A stretch of DNA of 64,000 bases from Paralichthys olivaceus (taxonomy: Eukaryota > Chordata > Actinopteri > Pleuronectiformes > Paralichthyidae). Position 1 is the first letter of the stretch; every line of letters begins with the position of its first letter. The position numbers and the translations under genes are program-made. The stretch is from contig NC_091104.1 in NCBI RefSeq assembly GCF_024713975.1, positions 14,775,580 through 14,839,579 on the forward strand. Direction: 5' to 3'. The notes below the pieces were generated by a model that saw nothing but the letters and a program-made list of their open reading frames with translations, was not told the origin of the DNA and made no database searches. Below are positions 1-34,215 of this stretch, piece by piece.

Positions 1-751
1 TGGACCAACACATAAGTGCTGCATTAACATTTGACATGGGCATGCCAATGCTTATTGCTGGTGCAATCCTCATAACGACAACAATCACTATTTCATGGTT
101 GGGACACACAACGTATCCGGCTTTTGTGTACAGTGGAAATAAAATCCACAACCAGATTAACACAGACCAGGTTCACCAGCTGCCTGTATGTTCTCTTTTC
201 ACATTAAGATGAACCAGTCTGCCCCGTCAGAGAGACAAGGAAGATGCAGTGGACTGAACGCTACAGTTACTCACTATCACCTGTTGAGGTATAAAGTAGT
301 TTTACAAGACAGGACAGGTCAGGGCTAGCTGCCATCAGTAGCTATCTCTGCAATACATCATTGAAATAAGGTCAAAACTCCTGTTGATATTCCCCCCAAA
401 AAATGTTTAAGAAAATATTTCCAAATCAATGAAAACATTCACAGTAAGCCATCCAATTGTTGGAGGGATACAGTATTTTAATAAAAGAAATATCACCCTG
501 TGTTTGGTTGCACCAGAGCAAAAGTCAGATGCTCACAAGTCAGTAAGAATCACCTACTGGAGGATATGAATGTCTGTTAGTTAGTTAGACATTTTGCTGT
601 TCGTTAAAAAATGCAAGCCTGCTTTCGGAAAAGTGGTAGAATCAACAAAATAGAACCAATTTTGGTGAAAAACAATCAATTAGATAGAAAACTACGAGCT
701 GGTAGAGTATTAGTCACCTAAGACGTTCAATTTAATCCTCATGGGATCGTA

Positions 752-965
752 AATACCTGCAGCAAATTTCATGGCAATCCATCCAACAGTCGTCAAGATA
801 TTTTACTGCAAACCACAAATGTCAACCTCATGGTGGCGCTACAGTCAAAAGTCACAGGATAATCAAATCCTCTGGAAACTGTGAATGTCCCTGTAACATT
901 TTATGGAAACCCATCATATGCTTTTTGAGACATTTCCGTCTGGACCAAAGTGTTGAACTAACAAA
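752..965. repeat. Dispersed teleost repeat fragment
   Basis: About 210 bases with the wording of a common interspersed fish repeat: 'catggcaatccatccaa', then 'cctcatggtggcgcta', then 'tctggaccaaagtg'. Recognised from memory of the family, not by search. No coding potential. The rest of 1-1180 shows no gene. Confidence 0.45.
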
Positions 966-1792
966 CCAGCCAACCTGATGAGCCAACACTATCATCTCTG
1001 GAGTCTATTCATTAATCTAAACATCGACAAAAAGCAGAGCCAGTTAAGCTATTTGTCAATGGAGAAACAGAATAAGTATTAATGTATGGAGAAGTGCCCC
1101 AATCTGCCAAGACTTAAACTCTAGGCTTGAGGCTGTTCCAAGGACTCACATCTCTGTGCATGAGGAAATCAAATCAGTTTCACTGCATGGTGCAGAATTC
1201 CAGTCTGGAATAGTAGTAGCCTGCTATAAAATATGACAAATTGTACTTTTTGCTCCTGAAAGGATTTTTCCTCTCGTGTCCCGTTCCAGTGTTCGAGTCA
1301 AAGCAGGGACACATTTTTCCATTCATAATAGAAGCAATGGGTCCCCTGAATGAAAAATGTGGGCCTCTTTGCCTCCTCACCTCTGCTTCCAGCCTCAAGA
1401 GTGCTGCTGTGGGCAACAGGAGCAAACAAATTCCATCATGACAGCCAATACGCTCGCAATGAAAACTCCTGATTTGACGTCCTGTGACAGGCCACTGCTC
1501 AAACCAGACTCTTTATAACATCGGTCAATGGGGACAATGCACCGAGAATTTCTGGGGTCGCTCGCAAGAGGAATGAAAAACAAAGTGGAAGTGAAAAAGC
1601 CACAAAGCCATGTGGGGTCTCATTCAAGCCCAACGGAGGTGAACTGAAAGGAGGTGGGGGTGAAACTGAAAGGAGTGTCCGGGGGGCGTGTGTGTCAAAA
1701 GCAGTGGAGGCCTCATTCAGAGCTCGTTATCCAGCCATTCCCTGGCTCAGTGTGTATGAGTGTGTGTATACTAATTTTTGTTACCTCTTTAG

Positions 1793-1990
1793 GACCTTTT
1801 TCAGCATAAACACTGACCGTGACAGGACCAGTGAACCTCATGGGAGCCAAAGCCATGTCTGAGGTCCTGGTTAAGGACAGTTTGGTTAAGGTTCAGGTTA
1901 CGCATGAAGTGGTCATGGTTAAGGTCAAGGCTAAGGTTTTGGTTAGGCTGTCCACAATGAATGGAAGTGTGAATGTGTGTGTGAGTGTGT
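1793..1990 (+). repeat. Dispersed repeat with 'ggttaag/ggttagg' motifs, copy 1
   Basis: Begins 'aggacctttttcagcat' and continues with 'gacaggaccagtg', several 'ggttaagg' units and 'gcacaatgaatggaagt'-like sequence (here 'ccacaatgaatggaagt'), ending in a short GT run. The same order of motifs occurs at about 54105-54405, so this is a family of interspersed repeats and not unique DNA. Confidence 0.6.
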
Positions 1991-3045
1991 GATGAGGTAG
2001 CAGAAAAACAAAGATAGACAAGACTTTCATAACGAGGCGTTTGTGTCTGGTGTCGGATTGTAAAGATGACGAACACCCGACTGCTTCCTAAAATCGTAAA
2101 CAGAGGGAAAACAATGGAAGACTTGATGGCACGGTGATGTAAAAAAATAAGAGAGGAACCTTATCCTGAAATGATACGCAACAGGTATCTCCTTCCTGTC
2201 TGATTAGGTATTCTGATATGTCAGAGTGAGTCGACAGCAGCACAGACTCAAGCAGGCTGTGGCAAGTACAGCAAACAAGCACATACAGTAAGATGGGTCA
2301 GATAATATTTCTGTGCTTTAAATCAGCCTTTTATTCAATAACATCATAACGACAATGGCCGGACTTGTCAAAACTTGCTCAGTCCGAGGAACATCCTGAG
2401 GGCCACCATCATGTAAGTACAGTATGCGGCAGATACTGTATATTTTTGGAAACGGCAAAAGATTGTCTTGGTTTCCTGTTTTTGTACAAGATTCTTCTAG
2501 GTGCAACAAGGAGCCAGTGCTAGAGGAAATATATAGAGGAGGAGGGAGAAGAAAAGGAAAGAGGAGGGAAAGTTTTGGTTTCTGCACCCCCTGTCTGCTG
2601 CTGCTGTATGGTCACAATCATAAATCTCTAAGGTAAAATCTACAGTAAAACAAAAACGGCTTCCCCCGTTGAGGGGTGAAAGAGGGGAGCAATTGGATTC
2701 TCATCATTTCACTTTCTAAGGTGACTGAGTGAACAGCTGTGAAGCACAAAACGAAGCAGTGGAAGAGGAGGGGGTGGGGGGAGGAGGGTCCCTCTGTTGA
2801 CTTGGCTCCTCAAAAGAAAAAGAGAAAACAGAGCGGGACTGTAGAAATGAAGGAGGCTTGGAAACTGGGGTTGCGCAAGACAAACATTTCCCGCTGTGGG
2901 GCTGAAATGTTATTGTAAGGTCACTTGTAAGGTTCCAGCGAGGCGGACCCTCACCCCCACCTACAGGCTCTAAACAGTGTCCAGTATAATCAGACGCTTA
3001 TTAAATACAGAATAGATGCCAATTTAAAAAATCCCTTATCAATAT

Positions 3046-3426
3046 AGCTGGTTTCAGACATGCACCACACTCTGGTCGGATTCTGTAATTTATTTATTTT
3101 TACACTCAACAGAAATAAATCTGAAAATCACAAAAAGAAGACAAATATTTCAGGATGAAAAATAGGTGCAATACACATAGAGGACATAGAAGGTGATGTT
3201 GTTTATCTCGTCAAAAATATGTGATTTCAGCAGTGGAATTTAAACATTATTTCCCGCCTCCTGCATGCTCTACTCAGACACCACCCCTCACCTTAATGTT
3301 TCAGAAATGTTCTAGATGTTAAGAACCCGTCTGACCCAAACAATGTCCTGCTGCATGCGTTCTTCACATGTGAAAGGCAAAAATGTGCAGACCCAATTTT
3401 CTGGACATTCAGGTCTGAAAACGGCT
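3046..3426. mobile_element. MITE-like element with terminal inverted repeats, copy 1
   Basis: The left end reads 'agctggtttcagacatg'. The right end, read on the other strand, gives 'agccgttttcagacctg', so the termini form an imperfect inverted repeat. Internal sequence ('cctcctgcatgctct', 'cagacccaa') matches the element at 24619-25140 in the same order and orientation. No transposase reading frame is present. Superfamily is undetermined. Confidence 0.6.
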
Positions 3427-5635
3427 TATGTGTGGTAAATCGAGGGGGAGAGAAAAAGGTTGATTATTATTTGAATGGTGACAATCTGACCCCCTCCACG
3501 TGCGCTTTGTAAACTGCTCCATGGGTTTCGTGAAAGTTAACAGGAGCAAAAGGAATTCTATTTAACCAAACCCAAATCCATTCAGCCAGCAGGAAGAGTG
3601 TGTGTGGTCTGAAAACAGTCCCGGAGCCAACTGCCCAAACAAACTAATCAGCATTGTACACACAGAGACCCTCCTATGAGTCAATGGGATTTTCTTAAAA
3701 CATTAAAAAAAGGAGAAAATTTAATTCTCCTCATGCCCCCGGGAGCATTAGCATACAGCTGAGAGTGAGGAACACTGAGAGCGAACAATGCCTTGTTGAA
3801 ATTACACATGAATGCTAATTGAAGTGTCCATTAAAGTCAGTCAATGAGGGGAGTGTTGCTCACAGGGATTATATGACCCCACTAAAGCAAACACCAACTG
3901 ACCTCCATTATGACTACTTATCACAGCTACAGCCCTTTCCTTTCTTTCCCTGCGAGGGGTGAAGTCTGACACATTCCTCTCCCCGAATCTTTCCTCCTGA
4001 ACTGACAGGGTCGGCAGTGTGTGCTGATAGATGGGGAACATGGATTGCTGGAGTAGTGGTAACATTATTTCCGTGATAGAAACAGAGGGATCATAGCAGG
4101 AGGAATAGTATTTCCACCTGGTGCAGTGGGGAGGGAGGTGGAATAGCGGTTGGTGTACCTCTGAGGTTTTCCAAATTGCCCCATGCTCCTTGGATGTCTC
4201 ATTACCATGACTTTTCTCAGGGTAATTTCAGTCTGCTTAATAAAACACACACACATATATCCAGGCGCATGAAAGAGCGCTCATTCACTCTCGTAACTTC
4301 TTCTCACGCACCTCTAAATGGCAAGCACCTCAGTAAAGCGAGTCCCCCGTCTGCTGCAAGGGATGAGGAGTGTTTAAAATATATTACTGCTGCCCTGTCC
4401 GACCTAGGGGACCACCACGCGTAATAATCCATCCATTGTTCCCCACCAATGGACCCAGACTCTGTAAACGGGGGCTACGGACAGCCCAGAAAGGCTGGGT
4501 GGGAGTAAAGGTCAGCTCATGCCTTGTTTTAACGACAGCACATTAACTTAACTCACTTCCTTCAGCTTTACACTGGTAATAAATTGGAGGAAACACAAAG
4601 AGAAGCAGGGGAAAAGAAGGGGGACATGTGTGACAAGGGTGGCAGTCAGTGCTGGTTGTCTGGTTTGATAAACGCAGGAGGTTGAAGGTGTTAGACAGTC
4701 GCACTGATTAGAGTTGAGGCAGAAGTTGAAGGATGTTTGATTTCCCTTGAGTTCTGCTGATTGTGGGCAGAAAAACAAAATGTAACACGAAACTGATTTT
4801 ATTTCGAAGATGTAAATGGAGCATTAAAATACGAGTTGGCTTGAAAAATACGCTACTCAGCAGTAAAGACAAGCTTTTTCACCACAGCTTGGCGTACGAG
4901 CCAGAACACCACTGTTACACCTTCTTACTATTCAGGAGCTATTTAAAAAATACAAGGACTTTGGGGCATTTGGTTACTGAGAAACTAGCCTCATTATGGT
5001 TAAAGGAAATGGAATACTGTTGAGGAGCCAAATGGCCTTGTGATTTTAAGAGCCCTTGGCATGCAGTTTATCTCATAGTACCTTCTTGTTATGAGACCAT
5101 GATGTAACGCTCTTATAAAATGTATATTTTCCAAACAGGGCTGCAGAGCAGTCAGCGAGCTCTAAACTTCACCAGATGTCTCCAGAGGTGAAACAAACAT
5201 GTGCGGTGTTAAAAAAAACAGCAGATTTGTGCACATGCATCAAAAGACACAGTTGTTTCTGATGCCTCTGTAAAATGCATCAAAACACAACGATTCAGAG
5301 TGTGTGTTTATTGTTCGATTGTTCTGGTGCATAACAGAGACACCTGGTGCCTCTCTGTTTCTCCCAGGGTGCATTTCTGGAGATCCATATGCCCAGGCTG
5401 CCACATTCCTCAGCTAGTGGAGCCCAGCGGTCCCCAGGCCTGTCACCACATTAGAGGCTCTGCTGGGACACATCAGTGAGCACCTCCTCCAGCTGCTGGG
5501 GGTGGCAGAGCAACAGAGGGGGAAGAAAGAAGTCGCTGGGCTGGAGGAAGTGGAGGTTTTCCTAAAGTGGGGGGGTCGTACAAAATGATTCTTGCTTGGC
5601 CAGTCGCAAATTCGTAGCAGTGAGGAGAGGGAGGG

Positions 5636-5637
<2 letters not shown>

Positions 5638-5709
<72 letters not shown>
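5638..5709 (+). repeat. (GT)n microsatellite
   Basis: An uninterrupted GT dinucleotide array of about 72 bases. It generates artefactual Thr-His or Val-Cys open frames on the two strands. Confidence 0.98.
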
Positions 5710-5711
<2 letters not shown>

Positions 5712-7077
5712 TGTGAGGGCAGGGGGTCCTGGGTCAGGTGTCGCCTGATGATTGACAGCAACAGGCTTAAATTCGTTCACCCAAACTTACTGTTTTCTCA
5801 CTTGTATTGTCTGAAGTGTTCAGATAAGGGCAGTAAACTCACTCTTTAAACACACAAACCAAAGAACTTCTGGTCTTTAAAATGTAATTTAATTTGTCAA
5901 AGATGTCATCATTCACTGTTAAATTTAACAGGGAAAATGCCAGCCAGCTTGCCGGCCTTCACTTCTCTATAAAAGCTTTTGAGTCAGAACCCTGACTGTA
6001 TTTCACAGGATGACAGTGTCAAACATTTGCGTTTGGACTGTAACAGTGAACTTACTGTGTCAATGCTTCTGCTAAAGGAAAACTGTGAGATATTTACACT
6101 TCACAGATTGTCAAACACCATTCAGAATCATCTCCCTCAAACCCTCAATGCCAACTGTATTACTGTTGATGTGTCTATCTGTCTGCACATCTGCAACCAC
6201 TTCCAGGGTAATTTTGAACAACCGGCTGTGAATTATTCCTTTTCTCTGACACAAACATCAGTTCAGAGCCATTGGACTTCCACTCGCCATCGTCCCATCA
6301 GATCCCCCTTTGGGTTTCTTCTTCACTGACATCTGTTAATCTGTAAACATACAAAATTGCCTGTCTAATCTTATTTAGCCCTCACGTCTTGTTTACTTTT
6401 GGTTTAGTTGTGCCGTGAAGGCACGGCTGCCATGCTGTGAATGAAGCATTGTCTACAGACCCACAGATCTTATCGCCCTCTCTAAACCGCAGCCAACCCC
6501 CCCACCCACCATCTTCCTCTTGCCTCCTCTACCTCAGGCCTTTATGGCCACATGCAGGTATTGTACCAATCAGACGCCTCTTGAATTCACTTCCACACGG
6601 AGCTGGAGAATAGCATTATGTAGTCTGCGTGTTTTGCCAGTGCCAGGTCTTTCGGGGAAATGTGTCTGGCTTTCACATTTCTCTCATTAAAGTCGAGTGT
6701 CCTTTTCAAGTTTTGCCTTGGTCTTTCACTCATGCCACTGGATTGCATCAGACACTGTTCAGTAGTCAGTGATGGTGGACGAAATCATAGTTATTCATGT
6801 CCTGTTGACAAGCTCACTGCAAATTGTCTTTATAAAGCAAAGTATTGATACTGGCACAATCAACAGTCCATTGAATTGTGGTCTCCCACTCTGCACTCAG
6901 GTGTTTTGATCATGAACACACACACACAGACTGATGTGAGGCAGTTCCTTGGCCAGGCGCGGGAGAGCTGGACTCTAACACTGACTTGTGTTCTTTCACC
7001 CCGGGAAGCTGATGGATGATGTTTGTTTGGTTTAGCTGTAGTGAATGTGCACACACACATTCTCTCTCTAACTCTTA

Positions 7078-7078
<1 letters not shown>

Positions 7079-7122
<44 letters not shown>
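7079..7122 (+). repeat. (AC)n microsatellite
   Basis: AC array of about 44 bases, flanked by shorter CA runs at about 6917-6928 and 7050-7060. Confidence 0.97.
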
Positions 7123-7126
<4 letters not shown>

Positions 7127-7419
7127 TGAAACACAGACTGAAACACACACAAGCTTTGGGTAGGGGTAGGCTTGCCCTCTCTCATTACCCTCCTCGTGTT
7201 GATTTTGGGCTCTGTTTAGAGATTTTTTTTTTTTTCGTTTTACTTTTCCATCTCTTACTTCTTGTTGAGAAAACTTTAAGAGGCAACTGAGGCTTTCTTC
7301 ATGCTCACAAGAAACCAGCCAGTCAATGTGACTTATAATGAACTATGAGTCTGGTGTCACCCTCCAAGTTAAAGACCTTGCATATTAATAAAAAAGAAAG
7401 TTTGTGAAGCAGCGCTCAC

Positions 7420-7504
7420 CTCTTGCGCAGTCTGTCAGTAAAACAGCCTCAAAGATGAACAGCACAATCTTCAGGACTTCCATGCTGTGCAAAGACAACT
7501 TCAT
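7420..7504 (-). CDS. First coding exon (signal peptide) of a minus-strand secreted or membrane protein gene
   Basis: On the minus strand a good acceptor (tctttcag) precedes an exon starting at 7515. The first ATG is at 7504-7502, and a clean donor (gtgagc) follows position 7420. The exon encodes 28 residues plus one base (phase 1). The product starts MKLSLHSMEVLK, followed by a hydrophobic stretch (IVLFIFEAVLL) and TDCARG, which looks like a cleavable signal peptide. The gene reads away from zfyve28 and its other exons are not in the window. A signal-peptide exon ending ...ARG in phase 1 fits FGFRL1, which also lies in human 4p16.3 with ZFYVE28, but no Ig-domain exon is visible to confirm it. 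The exon itself is well supported; the gene identity is a guess. Confidence 0.6.
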
Positions 7505-7727
7505 GCTCCCTGAATCTGAAAGACACATGGGGAAAGATAAAGGAGAGAATAATCAAGCAATTGCTTTGATTTTTAAAAATAATGCTTGCTTAAAAATGCC
7601 TGACTGGTAACATCACGTCATATACAAGTAATATAATTGTCTATCAGAGCACTTATGAAGCTGTTTATAAGTTACAGGTACGGTTTTTTTCGGGGGAAAA
7701 AGTTGATCTACATTTGACCTCAGTGGT

Positions 7728-8235
7728 TCCCAAACTAGATTCCTGGGACACTTTGGGAACTGTAAAAAAAAATATCTAAAGGGTCTAAAATTAAGACAAA
7801 ATGAAGCAGGTTTAATGTCAATTTTTAAAAAAAACATTACATATAAATTCCAATTTAAATCATAAACAGTAACCAGCCACATATAGACTCAGGTCTGGCG
7901 TCTGTCTGGGACGTTACATTGGGGGTTTTAAGTCCTGGTTTAAGTAAAAACACAGTCGTGTGTGTGTAGGCTGGATTTTCAGATGGTTCCCCAACTAGAC
8001 TCCAGGGAAACTTTGGGAACCGTGAAAAACAAATCTAAAAGGTTCTCAAATTAAGCCCAAAGAAAGCAAGTTTAATCTAAATACTACAAAAAACATTCAA
8101 TGTAAATCTAGATTTAATTCAGAGACAATAAGTCTGCTCTGTTACAGGATGTGTGACAGATTTCCCTCTGTAACCAGCCACAGGTCTGGGGTCTGTCTGG
8201 GAGTTTACATTGGGAGATTAAGACTATTTTAAGGG
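7728..8235. repeat. Imperfect tandem duplication, period about 255 bases
   Basis: Two copies begin near 7728 ('cagtggttcccaaact') and 7979 ('cagatggttccccaact'). Each continues with 'actttgggaac', a 'tctaaa..ggt' block, 'aattaag', and later 'aaccagccaca' and 'gtctgtctggga'. The copies differ by many substitutions and small gaps. They lie in the intron between the noncoding exon and the signal-peptide exon. Confidence 0.75.
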
Positions 8236-8472
8236 TCTTTGTAGAAAAATAAAAGTGTAAGTAAAAACATGAGTGCAGAGGCTGAATATCCAGTTAGCTA
8301 GCTAACGTGTTGAACAGCAGAGTGCACATGAAATAGTCGGTTTCCACAGTTTGTCTCGACTGTACTTACAGTAACATGACAGAAGTTAGTGCTGCAACAC
8401 TAACGTGCACATTAACCGGTTCACGTTGTTTTAAAGTGGCTAAACGTGGGTATGGACGTGTGGCGGACTTAC

Positions 8473-8640
8473 CTGCGCACTGAATGAACGAAGTCAACCT
8501 CGTATTAGCCTCTTGGCAGAAAAGCTTCCAGCTGGAGTTGAGTCCATGAATCAGAAGTGTCAGTGTCGACTCCTCAGCCGCAGCTAACGGACCCGCCGCG
8601 CGCTCCTCTGCGGCGCAAACCCCAATTAAATGTCGAGTGA
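8473..8640 (-). promoter_or_regulatory. GC-rich promoter and noncoding first exon of the left-hand gene
   Basis: On the minus strand a strong donor (GCGCAG|gtaagt) follows position 8473. Around and upstream of it, to about 8870, CpG density rises well above the surrounding AT-rich DNA, as expected for a CpG-island promoter. The exon carries no obvious start codon that would precede the signal-peptide ATG at 7504. The transcription start is not determined; the 8640 limit is approximate. Confidence 0.5.
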
Positions 8641-9046
8641 AACCCGGAAGTTGCCGCAAATCACAGAGAAACCGCCATGTGTTCGATTTCTTTTCCAAAA
8701 ACAAACAACCGCGGCAGGACCACGCTGGTGTTGTGGTCCGCTCCGTCCACACTGTGACTTCTCCCAGTGCGCACTCAGCGGAGGAGGGCCGTCCGTCCCC
8801 AGCGCTGAGGCCGCGGGCCAATCAGAGGCCGCGCAGCCCGGACACGTTTAACTCTTTCTGTCTCTCACGCGCACGCTGACCTCTTCATCACAGACTATTC
8901 ATGTGAACACCGACAGTGCACGAGGGAACAGACAACAGCTGGTCAGTGTTAGAAAGAACACCGCTGCAGAACTGTATGGCTCTATCACAGGGAGCGTACC
9001 TCTGTAATCCTGCTTTACATGAGGAGTCTGCTTAAATTATTGTTAA

Positions 9047-9490
9047 CACGCAAACTCAAATCCACTCATTACTCTTATAAAATGTACTTTTACTTGATTG
9101 TAATGTTCCATATTACTAATGGGTCGTTTGTTCTTTTCTTTTACTATCAATAATAATACATTTAAAAGTAGAAAAGTATGTTTAAGTGATTAACTTACAC
9201 TTGTGCATCGCAAACTCAAATTCACTCATTACTCTTATAAAATGTACTTTTACTTGTTTATTCTTTCCCCTACTACTTATGTGTCTTTTGTCCTTTTCAT
9301 TTGCTATTAATGACAATAAATTTAAGAGTAGAAAGGTATGTTTAAGTTATTAACTTACACTTGTGCATCACAGACACAAATCCACTCATTATTTTTATAA
9401 AAGGTACTTTCAGCTAGTTTTGTTTTTTTGCTGTTTCTTATGATTCTTAATCCTTTCTTTTTGCTATTAATAACAATACATTTAATCAGA
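9047..9490. repeat. Degenerate tandem repeat, three units of about 159 bases
   Basis: Unit starts fall near 9050, 9209 and 9368, each with 'caaa..cactcattactcttataaaa' type sequence followed by 'gtactttta' or 'gtactttca'. Each unit also contains 'tgctattaat.acaata' or close variants. Units 1 and 2 are closest; unit 3 is more diverged and truncated. This looks like a small satellite-like array in the intergenic space. Confidence 0.8.
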
Positions 9491-9756
9491 AATTGTATTT
9501 CACCTTTTGCCATTTCTAGACAGCCAAGCACACCTTACCACATATCACATAAACACATAAATAATTAAGCATTCAAATCTGATGAGGAGATACAAACACC
9601 TATGCAACAAAGTGAAATGTGAACACAACAGTGACCAACAGTCAAACCATAGGAGAGAAAATCTGATCAATGAGGAATAGATGAATAATAAATTATCTTT
9701 AATATTAAATAATTTACTAGATCATCAATGCTACTCTATTATTTTGCTTGTTTTAA

Positions 9757-9836
9757 TTTAGTTCTCTGTGAAGCACTTTGTAACGGCTGTGTTGAAAGGT
9801 GCGATATAAGTTAAGTTATTATCATTATTATTGTTA
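9757..9836 (+). mobile_element. LINE/SINE 3'-tail remnant
   Basis: The sequence 'gaagcactttgtaacggc' followed by 'gcgatataagttaagttat' and an ATT-rich tail resembles the 3' end shared by many vertebrate L2/CR1-type LINEs and the SINEs that use them. No body of the element is recognisable upstream. Confidence 0.5.
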
Positions 9837-10667
9837 TAAAAGTCCTAAATTGCTGCTGAATCCACGCCCAACAGAACATTTTAGATATTTAAGTGTAAAT
9901 ATATTAAAACATATGGTTCACTACTGAACTGAACTGATAAATACCATTATGCCACACTATAAACATGTGCTGCCACCTAGTGGACCTCATGGAGACCAGA
10001 TCAGTTCCCAATCATAACTGCAGAAGTTCCCCAGCAAGATCAAGAACAGTTTAAACTCATTCGATGTTAAAAACTGAGGTTTCTGACTGTTGTTTGTGTT
10101 TCTAATGCAGCACTGACCGCTGATATCATGTAACCAGTTAAAAGTTAAACACATCTGAAATGGTTTGGTACATTGTAAAAGGGATTTTTGGAGTCTTTAA
10201 AAGTATTAGTTTTCCTCTGCTAATAAAGTATGTTTTGTATTGCATTCCTATAAAATTAAGGGACAATTCATGCACCTATTTCTGTTAAATCCTATCTTTC
10301 TTTATAAAGTTCCTGTCAGAGCCACAGAAAACGTTACACAAGTATTCACAGGCTGAACAGTCCCCATGACTAACCTTTCTCTGTGAAATCATCAGAGTGA
10401 CCCTTTTACAATATGGAAACTCTGAATGTGTCACTATAGTTCCTCATAAAATTCAGTTAGGTTTGTGTTGCTCATCAGATGAGTGGGCCCACACCTCCAA
10501 CTGAAGCGGCAAGAACATCTGATGAGGTGTGAATTTTGACAGAACACCCAATTAGGACCAACAATCTATTGACACATGTTTCAAGGCAGAAATTTCCTGT
10601 TTCAGGTATTTCCTGACAAAAGTACAGAGACAGTATCAGTCAATATTTTTTAAACAGGAAAAAGTAA

Positions 10668-12395
10668 TTTATTTCAATATACATTGCATTTAAAACTATA
10701 TAACATTATTTGTTTGTTGAATATTTTACACAGCTTTTATCATGGAAATGTACTGGAATTTTACAAAATAAGACCAAGCTCTGAAATAATAATAGGATAT
10801 CCTGCCCCTTAATTTAATATGATAATGATTCCTTGTTTTATTTCTTTTACATAAAAGTAATTATAGCTTCATACATTATTTTAGTTCTTTATGAAAGAAA
10901 AACAACATACCTTTTCAAAGTGAGTTAATGAGTTCTTTGATGAAAATCAGATTTATACAACAATAGTGATTCTGATGATGTAAAGCCTGAGAAACTGCTT
11001 TGAGTCAGAGCAGAATGGACATAATGTGATATCAGACTGTTGCCGTTTGACTGGTCACTACAAACTGTTCAGATGGATGTTGGGAGCATGGAAGATTCTT
11101 TGTATGTTTTCATTGCAGTGGAAGCAGATTCAAGAGCAGAAAGGAAGTCAGATGTAAATCTTGTTGGTCTGGAAACCAAATATCTGTTCCAGCCCGACAG
11201 TACCACCAGAGCCAAACATGGGAATAATTTAGTGTAAACAGAATTCAGCACAGCTTCGCTCTGCAGAAATGGCCTAAAACTACAATTTAAACAGCAAATG
11301 ACTGCCTGTAAAGTGTGCAGAGCCACTGCAGTTCGTAGTAATATTGCACTATAATAAGGGTGAGGAAGGGAAAACCAATAGGGCAATAATTGGCCTGTAG
11401 CATGTAGGCAAGCCCCTGAGAAGGCCGATGGTTCAAAACATTTGTTCTCATCATGGTGATTACGGCACTGAGCGAAGAGACGACAACTCTCCACTAGGGG
11501 GCCTTCAAGTCCTGATAGTGATGACTGAGGAATCCCGTTTATCTATCTCACTGTACACCGGAGTCCCCGGAAAAAACATGCCATGGTGCCAACTGTAAAA
11601 GCAATGGGCACAGCCCATCACCATCAAGAGCTGGACAGTCCTCGATGGAACCTAGATCTCATTTCTCAAAGTGGTTCAGAATTACACATTCATTGACATT
11701 AACACATGAAGGAATTTCAATATAAAAGCCATCTGTTTTTCATTTTTGCTTCATTGGGACTGGTATCCTGTTGAAGGTTGGTTTCTAGTTCCAATACATA
11801 GCAATCATTTACTGGAGACATTTTAGAGTAGCTATTACCAGAATTATCCTTATTTACATTGTTATCATGACTTACATTCTTTTGAGTAATCCGAGTCCCG
11901 AGGGAGCTCTGGCACAAATGTAGGAAGCCCACTAAAGCATAGGAAAATATTTCACAAGTCCTTTCATTTACACCAAAGCAACAAAAAACAGTGTGTTTGT
12001 TTCTGATTTTGTGTTGCAAACTGCTACAGAAGACTGTTGCACAATACCAGTACAAAATCTGTTATTGCCCATTCATTCCCTTTCTTTTTTGCAGCTCTAT
12101 TATCAAGACAGGCATTTGTGAACCGTTTGTAACGGCTGTGCACAGAAAACCAACCATGCTGTTACGACTGAGGCGCCAGCATCTCTCAGAAACAGATCTC
12201 ATCGTCAGCACTCTGTGACTGGTCTCTCTGCTCTGTCGTCTGTAATGGCCTAACTCTGAAGCCTTGCTTAGCAGCAACAATGACGACCATTTAAGTTGAC
12301 CAGAGCAGTGTAGCATTTGCTTTGTACACAGCGGTGGATCTGTGTGTTGCATATGATCTTGGTGTGGACTGTGTGCTTTCTTTGATAATCTGGGG
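10668..12395 (-). other. Probable 3' UTR of zfyve28
   Basis: This lies directly downstream of the zfyve28 stop codon. The first clear AATAAA on the minus strand that I noted is at 10673-10668 (plus-strand tttatt). Open frames inside (for example minus 11069-11494, about 141 codons) have no domain and no splice partners. The extent of the UTR is inferred and a nearer polyadenylation site may be used. From about 8880 to 10667 I see only intergenic DNA plus the repeats listed separately. Confidence 0.4.

Positions 12396-34215
<21,820 letters not shown>

Larger units (their letters stand above)
1..7419. other. Probable intron or intergenic DNA downstream of the signal-peptide exon
   Basis: I see no convincing exon on either strand here. 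Open frames are short, lack paired splice sites and show no recognisable domain. If the exon at 7420-7504 begins a gene reading leftward, this is its first coding intron, and it runs past the window edge. It contains repeat fragments (752-965, 1793-1990), a MITE-like element (3046-3426) and two dinucleotide arrays (5638-5709, 7079-7122). The stretch 3580-3850 is low in repeats and rich in homeodomain-like AT cores, so it could be conserved noncoding DNA. Confidence 0.5.

Noticed and set aside
5414-5780. Open frames with long Thr-His runs
   Set aside because: Produced by translation of the GT microsatellite. The same applies to frames at 6860-7150, 18916-19357 and 57424-57606.
8366-8821. 151-codon open frame, minus strand, in the CpG-rich block
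   Set aside because: GC-rich DNA has few stops. It overlaps a promoter and a noncoding exon whose donor at 8473 interrupts it.
9047-9490. CRISPR-like repeat array
   Set aside because: Units are long, diverged and head to tail without spacers of even length, and the DNA is eukaryotic.
11069-11494. 141-codon open frame, minus strand
   Set aside because: Lies in the probable zfyve28 3' UTR, is not joined to any exon and has no family likeness.
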